Assembly (NCBI GenBank): GCA_031266935.1
Contig: JAISAC010000146.1
Location: 1-36,476 of the forward strand
From: Prevotellaceae bacterium
Lineage (GTDB): Bacteria; Bacteroidota; Bacteroidia; Bacteroidales; UBA932
Length of the DNA: 36,476 bases
Direction of reading: 5' to 3'
In this document: positions 1 to 8,601 of the stretch, piece after piece
How the letters are laid out: each line of letters opens with the position of its first letter
Numbering within the stretch: position 1 is the first letter of the stretch
Notes under the pieces: generated by a model
The model's input: only the letters and a program-made list of their open reading frames with translations
The model's database searches: none
Told to the model about the DNA's origin: nothing
Translations under genes and position numbers: made by a program

Positions 1-77
<77 letters not shown>

Positions 78-485
78 GTGCTCGCCAACAGTCAAGCCTG
101 TAGCTACCCAATTGCAGGGAAGCGGCTGCTCAAAATTAAGTATGTTGAAGAGATGTGACATCGCACAGCAAATTAAATGTATATCACTAAATATGTATCA
201 CTAAATATGTATATTACGCAAAGCTAAGCAGACACTCTATTGCCTTATGAAATTTTACAAAATAAAACGGCAACTACTGTAAAAGTACAATTACGGCACC
301 AAAGGTATGACACTCTAATGTTAAAAGCACTTGAAAAAATGATTTCAGTATTGTAATTTTTGATATTTTTGTTGCTTGGGTACGCTTCTTATGGGAACTT
401 TCGCGTAGCGAACATTAAACGTATTACTCTGTTTCACAGATATTTTACTTATTTTATTTCCTCAATCTGTCATTTTCCAAAGCGA

Positions 486-506
486 GGGCGACCGCAAGGG
501 TCGCCC
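486..506. repeat. REP-like GC-rich hairpin
   Basis: GGGCGACC (486-493) pairs with GGTCGCCC (499-506) around a 5-nt loop, embedded in otherwise AT-rich intergenic DNA between 205 and 533. It lies about 30 bases past the stop of the minus-strand gene at 534, so it could act as a transcription end or be a dispersed repetitive extragenic palindrome. No T-tract follows on the minus strand, which makes the REP reading more likely. The rest of 205-533 shows nothing else supportable. Confidence 0.6.
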
Positions 507-533
507 CTACATTCGCCGCCATGGTTGCAGCAT

Positions 534-1280
534 TTATTTACATGATAAAAACGCTATTATAACACCCACCATACCAACTATAAGTGTAGCACCTGCTATG
601 GTTATTGCTATAATTGTATTTCTGCTTTTTACTCTTTCGCGTTCTTCTTCTTTTTTTCTTTCGTGTTCTTCTTTTTTTACTCTTTCAACTTTAAAATCTG
701 AAATAGCAGATATATGCTTGTCCAATTCATTACTATAACCCGATAATTGCTTAAATGAGGCAAAGTAGCGATTGTATCGCTGCTCTACCTTTTCAATTTC
801 AGAAACTTCATGCCATTCATCTAATGTATGCTTTCCCATACTATGTTCAGAACTTCCAGCAGCAGGATGTTCCATTCTATACTCTGCCATGTCTTTTTGA
901 ACTTGTTCAATACCTCCTCTGATGCCGTTTTGGTAGTATTCAGGGAAACCGTTATTGACATCACTTGCTTGAAATTCACTCATTATGTCGTAAATGTACC
1001 TGATACGGTTGCCACAAAGTAATTCATACGCATCATAGCCAGCTCTTAGCAAGTGCCCTTTTGCGCCGTTATACTGCCTTTCTACCACAACAACGTCATC
1101 CATACACATGGTCATTTTCATAACATGGTCAAAGGCATTACGCATTTCATTGTGCGGACCAACAAAAGAGTAACTACCTTTATTATTCTTTTCAAGAAAA
1201 ATTATAACCTCTTTCACTTGTATGTACAAGTCCACGATAGCGTTTAGTCTATCAACGAAGCAACTTTGCATTTCCGACAT
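534..1280 (-). CDS. Unrecognised protein with C-terminal membrane anchor
   Basis: A 248-residue protein of unknown function. It lacks an N-terminal signal peptide. Residues about 1-180 look globular. Residues about 180-222 are highly charged (runs of K and E with RVKKEEHERKKEEERERVK), consistent with a coiled coil. Residues about 224-246 form one hydrophobic segment followed by SCK, so the protein resembles a tail-anchored membrane protein with most of its mass in the cytoplasm. The start lies 2 bp after the stop of the upstream 71-82 residue gene, which indicates co-translation. The gene is clearly more AT-rich than the housekeeping genes, suggesting recent acquisition. I do not recognise a family; a role in a host-defence or toxin pair is possible but only a guess from architecture. 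Confidence 0.65.
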   Translation of the reverse strand: MSEMQSCFVDRLNAIVDLYIQVKEVIIFLEKNNKGSYSFVGPHNEMRNAFDHVMKMTMCMDDVVVVERQYNGAKGHLLRAGYDAYELLCGNRIRYIYDIMSEFQASDVNNGFPEYYQNGIRGGIEQVQKDMAEYRMEHPAAGSSEHSMGKHTLDEWHEVSEIEKVEQRYNRYFASFKQLSGYSNELDKHISAISDFKVERVKKEEHERKKEEERERVKSRNTIIAITIAGATLIVGMVGVIIAFLSCK

Positions 1281-1282
1281 TC

Positions 1283-1498
1283 TTACAGTAATTTCAGCTT
1301 TGAAACCTCCTCAATGAATTGTGCAGCCTCCTCCTCCGTTTTCATCCGCCCATTTGCTAAGTTGATGCTTCCCCGAATGCCATCATCGAAAACGATTTTG
1401 CTCTTATCCTCAAATCGTGAGAACGATAAATTCATTACATTGCGCTCACCTGTTTTTTCAAAGAGATCTTGCTGTATTTCTTCTCTGTATCCTGCCAT
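1283..1498 (-). CDS. Small unrecognised protein, first gene of pair
   Basis: A protein of about 71 residues, starting MAGYREEIQQ at ATG 1498-1496. An in-frame GTG at 1531 would add 11 residues, and an AGAGGA sequence abuts that GTG, so the start is uncertain. The protein is small, charged and soluble, with no signal peptide or membrane segment, and ends in a predicted helix (EEEAAQFIEEVSKL). It is followed after 2 bp by the 248-residue membrane-anchored protein, so the two form a tight operon. No TAnnTTTG promoter was found upstream; a TATAAT-like sequence occurs near 1554-1559 on the minus strand. Function unknown. The 1532-1750 stretch upstream holds no other gene I can support. Confidence 0.55.
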   Translation of the reverse strand: MAGYREEIQQDLFEKTGERNVMNLSFSRFEDKSKIVFDDGIRGSINLANGRMKTEEEAAQFIEEVSKLKLL

Positions 1499-1750
1499 GA
1501 TATTAGATTTTTTAATAAAACAATTAAACACTTCCTCTAACGCTATTGCTGCATTATAGGGTACTTATAATTTATACATATTTTCGTGCGGTAACTTTTT
1601 CATTGCCTCTGTAAATGGACTTTAATTGAATCCATAACAGCGACAAATGTAGGAAAAAAAATAATCGGTTATCAACATTACCCCAAAAAGCATGTGAATA
1701 TACGTTAAAACAATGTATAAACGTTTGTAGCGCGGCGCCGTCAGGTCAAC

Positions 1751-4700
1751 TCAAAATTTTGCTACTTTTCTCGTCCATCCCGCTTCGCCTCTCACAACAA
1801 GAATTTGCGGCGGCAATCCGGCCAAGCTGATGCTCGCCACGCCGGGTTGCTTTTTTTTGTGGCGTAGCCTGCTTCCGAGCGTAGAGTACACCTCTACCTT
1901 TTCGGTAAAAGGGCTGTCAATTCTAAGCGTTTCGTTCTCTATAAAAACGGTAGCGGCCAAGTCTGCCGAATTACCGTCGGCGTATGTTTCGCTTCCAGGA
2001 TGCTGCGGCGCAGTATCCTGCGGGGTAGTACCTTGTGAGGCTGTATCGGCTCCTTGAATAGCGCCGCCGGGAGCATAAGCGCCGTTGCTGTACGCCACGT
2101 AGCTCACTCTGCCCGCTACCGCTTCCGTTGCGGCTGCGGTTGCTATCGTCGCCGTACCCTCGCAAGCGCCCGTCAGGGTAAGGTGTGGTTTGTAGCTTTT
2201 TTTTGCCAGCGCCAGCTCCCCTATCCCGTACATTGCCCCGCCGGTAGCAGAAAACAGGAGGTAGTACGTGCCTGCAGCTGCGGTGGTAAACGTAAAAACA
2301 GCCTTTTGCAGCACATTTTTTTCGTGGGGTACAGGAAATGAAGAGGCCGCAAGCATATCCACCTCGCTCCTCGTGGTGGAAATACCCGTTGTTATGGACA
2401 CGGGATTTCCGTTGTTCCACCACTCGTAGAGCATGGAAAATTCATACGCGGCGCTTGCCTCAAGGGTTACAGGCAAGCTGTAGTAGCCGTATGCGCCGTC
2501 CCAGCGGATAGTCATCAAGCGGCCGGCGTAGGGGCTTCCGTTGCAGGTGTGCGCCGAGTACGAGGACGAGGTGGCATCCAAAAAGCGAACACCGCTACCG
2601 CTGTTGGCGGGCTGCCATGTGGTCAGGTTTACGGTATTTCCCCAGCCGTAGCTGTCCGGGCTTCCCAAGCCAAGGTTGCTGTCGCCCTCCGCGCCTGCCC
2701 AGCTGAGCGGAACAGGAGCAAGCGAGGGAGAGCCCTCCTGCTCATCCGCAGTATCGGCAAGCTCTATGAGGTTACGGGTAGCAATGTACTTTTCCCCGTG
2801 GTAAATGTACACCTTGCTCCCTTCTACTGCCAAGCGAAACGTTTGCTCTACGCTGTTGTCGGAGATGAGCAGCTCCTCGCCGGCATCCGTCGCTGCGTTG
2901 GCGTTGAGCCAGCTCAACGCCAATGCGCTCAACGCTACCCTGTAGCCTTTTCCGGAGCGGCTGTACGCTTCGAGCGTCAAGCTGCGCTCTCCGGTGGAGG
3001 CCAGCTGCGCCCTTACCTCCACGCTGTAATCGCCCTGCGGGTCGAATGGCGCTACCTGAAGAACTTCTTGTACGCCAATTGCTTTTTCGCCTTGCAGGAG
3101 GCTATCCAGCTGCCTTTTTTGCGGCAGCAGCGGGGCGTTGCTCGCCACCTCAAATGCCGCCTGCGGGTAGAGCGCGCTTAGCGGCGTTTCGGCCTTCGTT
3201 ACGCTGCTGCTCGACCACCAAAGGGATACCGGCACCTGCTGCTGCTGCTGCTTTGCTGCGCGGCGCAGCTCAACGGTGATGCTGTGCCGGTGCGAGGCTA
3301 TGGCGGCAACGCCAAAAGCATACTCCTGTACGCCGGACGTTTGCTTAGTAAGCAACGCCGTTTTTCCGTCCACCTCCACCGTAAGCGCTTCGGACGTGCG
3401 CACGTACAGGGTATATTCCTCTCCAAAGGAAGTTTCAAAGGCGCCCGACCAGCGTATGCTCCTCGCTTCGCCGGGCGCCCCTGCCGTGCTTACCGCGCCA
3501 ACGGCGGCAGCGCCAACAGGCAGGGTAAAATTCTCGCCGGCAAAATATTCTACCTTCAACCCAACCCCGTCCGGCGTGTGCGGGTTGTCGAGGAGGTAGT
3601 CAATGACGGTGATTTTTTTGTCCCTCCCAAGGTAAACAAACGATAAAATTCCCTCCTTGAGCAGCGTCCTGTCCACCTGCGGCTCGGAGCAAAACCGCCC
3701 CTTGTCCCGGTCCGTAAGCAGGCGCCAATCTTCGTAGGCAGCGGCGGACGTTGCCGTGTAGATTTCGGCACCGTTGGCAATTACGTAGGCGTTGTCGAAA
3801 GCGTCCAGCACAATTTGCGCCCTGCAGTACGAATTGACGTTGCTCTCGCCGTTCTTTATCAGGTTATGGTGCAGCGCCCCGTTTTGGTCAACGTAGTGGT
3901 GGTGCAGCGCCGCCTTTGCTCTCGACGAAGCCCAATTGGCGTCGGTTTCGTTGCCCTCTATGTAGGAGTTGAGCATATGCACCTGCCCGCGGCTGTCGGT
4001 AGCCTGCGATTCCTGGTTGATGTAGCCTTTGTTGTACGGAATATCCTTGAGCTTGAGCGTTGCCTTGCTTTGGTTCATGCAAGCGCCCGCAGCCCTGCTG
4101 TCTGTCCGGCCAATGGAGTCGGTTTGGGCAACCTGCCTGCCGTTCTTGTCCTTCCATGTTCTGCCGTGGTCGTCGCTGTAGCCGTAGTAGAGGTCGTGGT
4201 TGGACATGCCGTTGAAGTCATCCCTCCAGCACCACGACACGTGCAGCCTTCCGTTCAGGTCGTAGTCCATGCGGTTGATGTAGGCGCAGGCATCCGGCGT
4301 TGCATCCATTCCCTGCACGTAGCGCCCTACGAGGCTCCACGTGTGGGTATCGCCGTCGTACTCGCGCAGGTAGCTGTCGCCGTCGCCGCTGAGCTTGTAG
4401 CGGCACTCAAAGAGCAGGTTTCCGTCGGGTTTGCTGATAAAGCGAGGATAGGTAACGTCAATAACCGGCGTATCCATAATGTTGGCGTGGGCGCTAAAAT
4501 TTTCGGCGCTCCACGCCATGCTGTCGGGTTGGTTGGCCGAGCCAAGCAGCGAGCGAGAGTAGTGGAGGTCGTCGTTGTGGTGGTCGTAGGCAAGATGGAT
4601 AGAGCCGTCGCGCTTGCAAATGCCCATTGAGATGACGTTGTGGGCATCGTCTCTCGCGTTGCGGTACGGCAGCGCCACCTCCTGCCACGCGCCCAGCGGC

Positions 4701-4963
4701 AGCTTACGCCTGGCAATGCATACGTTGCGCGTACCGTTATAGTAAACGGTGTACTGGTAGCCCTTGCAGGTGAGCAGGGCGTCCTGCTGAAAGGCTTGCC
4801 CCGAAAGCTGCTCCTGCGAAGCAGCCATAACGTAGGCGTTGAGCGAGGGGTAGGATTCGTTTACCTTCAGGCTGCTGCCCCAAGCGACGCTACCCGCCGT
4901 CAGGAGGTACGCGCCAAAGCCTACGACACGCCTCATGCTTGCTATGAGTAATGCTCTGTTCAT
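1751..4963 (-). CDS. Secreted BNR_4/PA14 protein with type IX sorting domain
   Basis: A 1070-residue extracellular protein, probably acting on polysaccharide. The frame is open up to 5056, but the -7 box at 5035-5042 would lie inside that extension, so ATG at 4963 (MNRALLIAS) is preferred. It opens with a signal peptide ending near SVAWG. Residues about 45-450 resemble the BNR_4 family: HLAYDHHNDDLHYSRS is typical of that propeller fold, found alone and in several polysaccharide lyase families. Residues about 466-600 look like a PA14 carbohydrate-binding domain (GLKVEYFAGENF, IRWSG, EYTLYVRTSEALTVEVDGK, SLWWSSSS, LYP). A beta-rich region follows, and the last 70 residues match the type IX (Por) C-terminal sorting signal (KVEVYSTLGSRL, GWTRKVAKF). 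The substrate cannot be read from sequence; the GH88 gene at 12765 hints at uronic-acid glycans. Lyase versus glycosidase is unresolved. Confidence 0.85.
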   Translation of the reverse strand: MNRALLIASMRRVVGFGAYLLTAGSVAWGSSLKVNESYPSLNAYVMAASQEQLSGQAFQQDALLTCKGYQYTVYYNGTRNVCIARRKLPLGAWQEVALPYRNARDDAHNVISMGICKRDGSIHLAYDHHNDDLHYSRSLLGSANQPDSMAWSAENFSAHANIMDTPVIDVTYPRFISKPDGNLLFECRYKLSGDGDSYLREYDGDTHTWSLVGRYVQGMDATPDACAYINRMDYDLNGRLHVSWCWRDDFNGMSNHDLYYGYSDDHGRTWKDKNGRQVAQTDSIGRTDSRAAGACMNQSKATLKLKDIPYNKGYINQESQATDSRGQVHMLNSYIEGNETDANWASSRAKAALHHHYVDQNGALHHNLIKNGESNVNSYCRAQIVLDAFDNAYVIANGAEIYTATSAAAYEDWRLLTDRDKGRFCSEPQVDRTLLKEGILSFVYLGRDKKITVIDYLLDNPHTPDGVGLKVEYFAGENFTLPVGAAAVGAVSTAGAPGEARSIRWSGAFETSFGEEYTLYVRTSEALTVEVDGKTALLTKQTSGVQEYAFGVAAIASHRHSITVELRRAAKQQQQQVPVSLWWSSSSVTKAETPLSALYPQAAFEVASNAPLLPQKRQLDSLLQGEKAIGVQEVLQVAPFDPQGDYSVEVRAQLASTGERSLTLEAYSRSGKGYRVALSALALSWLNANAATDAGEELLISDNSVEQTFRLAVEGSKVYIYHGEKYIATRNLIELADTADEQEGSPSLAPVPLSWAGAEGDSNLGLGSPDSYGWGNTVNLTTWQPANSGSGVRFLDATSSSYSAHTCNGSPYAGRLMTIRWDGAYGYYSLPVTLEASAAYEFSMLYEWWNNGNPVSITTGISTTRSEVDMLAASSFPVPHEKNVLQKAVFTFTTAAAGTYYLLFSATGGAMYGIGELALAKKSYKPHLTLTGACEGTATIATAAATEAVAGRVSYVAYSNGAYAPGGAIQGADTASQGTTPQDTAPQHPGSETYADGNSADLAATVFIENETLRIDSPFTEKVEVYSTLGSRLRHKKKQPGVASISLAGLPPQILVVRGEAGWTRKVAKF

Positions 4964-5034
4964 AATGTTAAGCTTAATAATATTCTTATTCCAAAAATTA
5001 AAACGAAGCGGTTTAAGCTTGTGCATCAACGCCG

Positions 5035-5042
5035 CAAAGCTA
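5035..5042 (-). promoter_or_regulatory. Bacteroidetes -7 promoter element for BNR_4 gene
   Basis: Minus-strand TAGCTTTG matches TAnnTTTG exactly. A TTG about 22 nt upstream on the same strand could serve as the -33 element. It predicts a leader of about 65-70 nt to ATG 4963 and argues against starts at 5026 or 5056. Confidence 0.6.
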
Positions 5043-5287
5043 ACGTAAATATTCAACCATTAGGTCAAAGTAGCCGGATAAATTATGCTATTTTACATTT
5101 TATCAAATGAATTTTGGCGTTAATTTCATTAATTTTATAGATTTTAAGTGCTCATTTCCGCTTTTTTCCTTTAAGGCTGTTGCAGAAGAAAACGAGCGAC
5201 AAGAACAGCGCAGCTTTTCGCAAAAAAAATTTGCTTATTTTAAAATACTGATAGCCGCACCTCTGCATAACGAAACATTTTTATACC

Positions 5288-5295
5288 TACCTTTG
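5288..5295 (+). promoter_or_regulatory. -7 promoter element of metal-module operon
   Basis: TACCTTTG matches TAnnTTTG perfectly and ends only 7 nt before the ATG at 5303. With the usual spacing the transcript would start at or within a few bases of the start codon, giving an essentially leaderless first gene. Confidence 0.55.
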
Positions 5296-5302
5296 TAGCG
5301 CT

Positions 5303-5758
5303 ATGGTACGAATTGCAAAGCATATTATCGCGGTTGTTCTCTGCCTGATGGTTATCGGCGGGGCGGTGGACGTGCGCTTTTACGTTTCGGAGTGCATGCA
5401 CAGCGGCAACGTGCAGCTCGCAATGGCGAAAGACCACCGCAGCTGCTGCAGCCACGACAACGACTACGATAACGACTACGATAACAGCGCGCCTAAAGAG
5501 ACTCATGAGGATGGCTACTTTGCTTCTCCCGAAGATGAGTGCTGCAAAGTATCATCGCTATCCGTCAGCGTAAGTTCGTTCGAGGTTTCGCAGGCGCTCA
5601 AGCTGAGCGTTGACCTGCCTTTTGTTACTATTCCCGGCCTATCGCATTTTGCCTGCGCCGACGGCGGCAGCCTCGTAACGGCTGTAGCCCGCGCGCCGCG
5701 AATAGCCGATGCCTGTCCTGCGCCCATCATCTACCTGCATGGGCAGCTGAGGTTATGA
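5303..5758 (+). CDS. Cys-rich HYC_CC_PP-like protein of metal-transport operon
   Basis: A 151-residue exported protein. An N-terminal hydrophobic signal segment (residues 4-22) is followed by C31-M32-H33, the pair C48-C49 with H51, the pair C80-C81, and a C-terminal CPAPIIYLHGQLRL. This spacing of a CxH motif, two CC pairs and a proline-containing tail resembles the small HYC_CC_PP-type proteins that commonly precede heavy-metal TonB receptors in Bacteroidota. Residues 51-61 are an acidic DNDYDND stretch encoded by a short tandem repeat, which could also bind cations. The TonB receptor starts 86 bp downstream on the same strand. A role as a periplasmic or membrane-associated copper-type metal binder is inferred from the Cys/His pattern and context. 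The signal peptide supports this start even though it lies very close to the promoter box. Confidence 0.65.
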   Translation: MVRIAKHIIAVVLCLMVIGGAVDVRFYVSECMHSGNVQLAMAKDHRSCCSHDNDYDNDYDNSAPKETHEDGYFASPEDECCKVSSLSVSVSSFEVSQALKLSVDLPFVTIPGLSHFACADGGSLVTAVARAPRIADACPAPIIYLHGQLRL

Positions 5759-5844
5759 TACGTGGTGTAAGAAATGCTGCTTGCTGCAAGTAAGGCAAGC
5801 CTGTTTTTTATGCATCATTTACCATAACATTTTCAGCAAAAATC

Positions 5845-8103
5845 ATGAAAAAAATATTTTTACTGCTTGCCCTGCCGCTAAGCGTGGCGGCAAGCGCGGT
5901 AGCAAGCGCAGCCAGCGTTCACGGAGTGGCGTTGGGCGTTGACGGCAAGGGGGCGGAGGAACCCCTGGCCGGAGCAACCGTTTTTTGGCTGGGCGCCGCA
6001 GGCGGCGCTACCGCCGACGCCAACGGCGTATTCCTCATTGCCCGCACCGGAGCAGAAAGCCGATTGGTGGTCATGTCCTTCGGCTACCAAACCGATACCG
6101 TTACCGTTGACAGCGCCGTTAGGCATGTAGAGGTGCGGCTCGCGGCCAACACCTACGCCCTCGACGAGGTAGAGGTGCACGGGCAGCAAAAGGGCACGTC
6201 CATTTCCCGCATCAACGCCATTACCACCGAGGTGATTTCGTCGGCAGGGCTTACCAAGCTGGCCTGCTGCAACCTCGCCGAAAGCTTTGAGAACAGCGCC
6301 ACGGTTACCGTTGGGTTCAGCGACGCGGTGTCGGGAACGAAGCAAATCCGTATGCTGGGGCTGGCCGGCATCTACTCGCAAATGCTGGACGAAAGCCGCC
6401 CCGTAATGCGCGGTCTCGCCGCTACCTACGGCCTGAGCTACACGCCCGGCGCGTGGATGGAGGGGATACAAATATCAAAGGGTACATCCTCCGTAGCTGC
6501 CGGCTACGACGCCGTAACGGGGCAAATCAACATGGAGATCCGCAAGCCAACCAGCCCCGAGAGGCTCTTTGTAAACGCCTACCTTAACAGCGACTACCGG
6601 GGGGAGCTGAACGTGGCCTGGGCGGCGCAGCTTACGCCGGCGCTGCACAACATCCTCCTGCTGCATGCCTCCGGCGACCCCAGCATGGTGGACGTCAACG
6701 GCGACGGATTTGCCGACCAGCCGCAGGCGCGCCAGCTCAACGTTGCCGACAGGTGGCTATACACCTTCGGCAGCGGGGCAATGCTTCGCGCCGGCGTGCG
6801 CTTCCTCACGGAAGACCGGCAGGGCGGACAAACAAACTTCGATAGAAAAACCGACAGGAGCGATACGCTGAAGTACGGCAGCTACATGGCCAACCGCAAC
6901 TTCAACGCCTACGCCAAGCTCGGCATACCCTTCGGCAGCGACCAACGCAGCAGCGCTGCGCTGGTGGCAGACTACACGCTGCACGAACAAAAATCGTTTT
7001 TCGGGCAGAAAATATACAACGGCACGGAGCAGTCGGTATATGTGAACGGCCTGCTACAGCTACAGCTGGGGCAGCGCCACAGCGCAACTTTTGGGCTTGG
7101 CCTGCGCGGCGATTTTTACGAAGAGGAGTACAGCTTCGGCAGGAGGAGCGTAATCGGGTTGAAGTACCTGCTGCACGAAAACGAGCTGGTGGGCGGCGCG
7201 TTTGGCGAGTACACCTTTAGCATCGAAAACAAGCTGACCGCCATTGCCGGGCTGCGCGTTGACCAAAATAGCCTGTACGGAACGCTGGTTACGCCGCGCG
7301 TCCACGTGAAGTACGACGTTACCGAAACGCTTGCCGCGCGCGCCTCTGCCGGACGCGGCCTGCGCTCGCCCAACGCCATTACGGACAACATTTGGGTCAT
7401 GGCAAGCCAGCGCGACGTTGAGGCAGCGGAAAAGCCAAAAATGGAGGAGGCGTGGACGTACGGCGTGAGCCTTGTTAAGTACATCAGGGTGGACAACCGG
7501 GAAAAAGCCACCATCAGCGCGGACTTTTTCCACACCTCGTTTGCCAACCAGCTCATTGTAGACCAGGAGGTGAGCGGCAACCGGATTTTGGCCTACAACC
7601 TCGACGGCGCTTCGTACGCCAACACCTGGCAGGTGGACGCAAACGTAGAGCCGGTGGAGCGGCTGGGGATATACGCCACGTTTCGCTACAGCGATACTAA
7701 GGTGCAGCTGCGCGAAGTGGGATTTGCGCGCAGGCCGCTTGTGGACAGGTTCAAGGGCCTGCTCAACGTGTCGTACGCCACCAAGTTCAACAAGTGGATG
7801 CTTGACGTAACGGCGCAGCTCAACGGCCAAAGCCGCCTCCCCGACAGCAGGTACGTAGCCTACGACTACGACGCTGCGGATGGCTACTCGCCCGTTTACC
7901 CCATGTTCTACGCGCAAATCACCAAGCGCTACCGCACGCTCGACGTGTATTTGGGCTGCGAAAACATTGCCAACTACATGCAGGAAAATCCTATTATCTC
8001 GGCAGGCAACCCGGGCGGCAAAGATTTCAACGCAAGCGTAATTTGGGGGCCGCTCATGGGGCGCAAATTTTACCTTGGCTTGAGGTGGACGTTAGACCGC
8101 TGA
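5845..8103 (+). CDS. TonB-dependent outer-membrane receptor, heavy-metal type
   Basis: A 752-residue outer-membrane transporter. Residues 1-22 are a signal peptide. Residues about 24-108 form a carboxypeptidase-regulatory-like beta domain (LAGATVFWLGA, GVFLIA, SFGYQTDTV), typical of Bacteroidota receptors. The plug spans about 120-235 and contains KLACCNLAESFENSATVTV and SDAVSGTKQIRMLGLAG. This Cys-pair plug signature is shared by receptors found beside heavy-metal-associated proteins. The remainder is a 22-strand-type barrel ending in an aromatic/basic terminus (YLGLRWTLDR). It sits between the Cys-rich protein and the HMA protein, so the likely substrate is a metal ion or metal complex, copper being the most plausible; this is inference from context. 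It lacks a SusD partner, which argues against glycan uptake. Confidence 0.88.
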   Translation: MKKIFLLLALPLSVAASAVASAASVHGVALGVDGKGAEEPLAGATVFWLGAAGGATADANGVFLIARTGAESRLVVMSFGYQTDTVTVDSAVRHVEVRLAANTYALDEVEVHGQQKGTSISRINAITTEVISSAGLTKLACCNLAESFENSATVTVGFSDAVSGTKQIRMLGLAGIYSQMLDESRPVMRGLAATYGLSYTPGAWMEGIQISKGTSSVAAGYDAVTGQINMEIRKPTSPERLFVNAYLNSDYRGELNVAWAAQLTPALHNILLLHASGDPSMVDVNGDGFADQPQARQLNVADRWLYTFGSGAMLRAGVRFLTEDRQGGQTNFDRKTDRSDTLKYGSYMANRNFNAYAKLGIPFGSDQRSSAALVADYTLHEQKSFFGQKIYNGTEQSVYVNGLLQLQLGQRHSATFGLGLRGDFYEEEYSFGRRSVIGLKYLLHENELVGGAFGEYTFSIENKLTAIAGLRVDQNSLYGTLVTPRVHVKYDVTETLAARASAGRGLRSPNAITDNIWVMASQRDVEAAEKPKMEEAWTYGVSLVKYIRVDNREKATISADFFHTSFANQLIVDQEVSGNRILAYNLDGASYANTWQVDANVEPVERLGIYATFRYSDTKVQLREVGFARRPLVDRFKGLLNVSYATKFNKWMLDVTAQLNGQSRLPDSRYVAYDYDAADGYSPVYPMFYAQITKRYRTLDVYLGCENIANYMQENPIISAGNPGGKDFNASVIWGPLMGRKFYLGLRWTLDR

Positions 8104-8147
8104 GGTGTGCCGGAGGCTAATTTGAAATGCAACTATGTTCAACCAAT

Positions 8148-8187
8148 ATTTTCCATTTTTCTATTTTTCCATTTTTCCATTTTTCTA
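8148..8187. repeat. 8-bp tandem repeat TTTTTCYA, five units
   Basis: Five consecutive octamers (ATTTTCCA, TTTTTCTA, TTTTTCCA, TTTTTCCA, TTTTTCTA) fill the gap between the TonB receptor and the HMA protein, ending about 20 nt before the HMA ATG at 8208. The tract lies where the ribosome binding region of that gene would be. Confidence 0.85.
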
Positions 8188-8207
8188 AATTCTAAATTTT
8201 TATTATC

Positions 8208-8531
8208 ATGAGAAACTTAAAATTGGCGCTGCTTGCGTTCACGGCAATGCTCGGCGCAACAACGCTGAAAGCTGCGCTAAAAGCCGGCGAGGCAGAGGTA
8301 ACCTTCAAGACTACCATCCACTGCGACCACTGCAAGACAAGGCTGGAAAAAAGTATTCCCTTTGAAAAGGGCGTGGAGGATATGGAGGTAAAGCTCTCCG
8401 ACAAAACAGTCCGCATTAAGTACAAGGTGGCCAAAACAAGCGTGGAAAACCTCAAAAAGGCCATAGAAAAGTTGGGCTACGAGGCCGAAGCTATAGCAGA
8501 AAGCAAGGCAGAAGAGGCAAAGAAGAAGTAG
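8208..8531 (+). CDS. Exported heavy-metal-associated (HMA) domain protein
   Basis: A 107-residue protein with a signal peptide (residues 1 to about 22, ALLAFTAMLGATTLKA) and a single HMA fold. The metal-binding loop reads IHCDHCKTRLEKSI, giving C39-x-x-C42, the CxxC that binds Cu(I) or similar ions in the Atx1/CopZ family. The C-terminus (residues 92-107) is a charged helix rich in E and K. It is the third gene of the module, 104 bp after the TonB receptor, and is likely the periplasmic partner that accepts or buffers the metal. Metal identity is not determined by the sequence. Confidence 0.85.
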   Translation: MRNLKLALLAFTAMLGATTLKAALKAGEAEVTFKTTIHCDHCKTRLEKSIPFEKGVEDMEVKLSDKTVRIKYKVAKTSVENLKKAIEKLGYEAEAIAESKAEEAKKK

Positions 8532-8558
8532 CAGAGGAGAAAAATGAGGGAAAAATGC

Positions 8559-8592
8559 CGGCCTCGCTCTCTACCATGTTCGAGCGAGGCCG
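8559..8592. terminator. Intergenic terminator hairpin between HMA gene and tdh
   Basis: CGGCCTCGCTC (8559-8569) pairs perfectly with GAGCGAGGCCG (8582-8592) across a 12-nt loop. On the minus strand the stem is followed by GCATTTTT, a T-rich tail suited to ending the tdh transcript. On the plus strand no T-tract follows, so it is at best a weak terminator for the metal module. It sits between two convergent genes. Confidence 0.7.
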
Positions 8593-8601
8593 ACGCTTCC
8601 T

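Noticed and set aside
360-545. 61-residue plus-strand frame
   Set aside because: It runs through the REP-like hairpin and overlaps the end of the real minus-strand gene; no ribosome site or family.
3815-4630. 271-residue plus-strand frame inside the BNR_4 gene
   Set aside because: It is antisense to a protein with clear domains and is rich in V and A from complementary codon bias.
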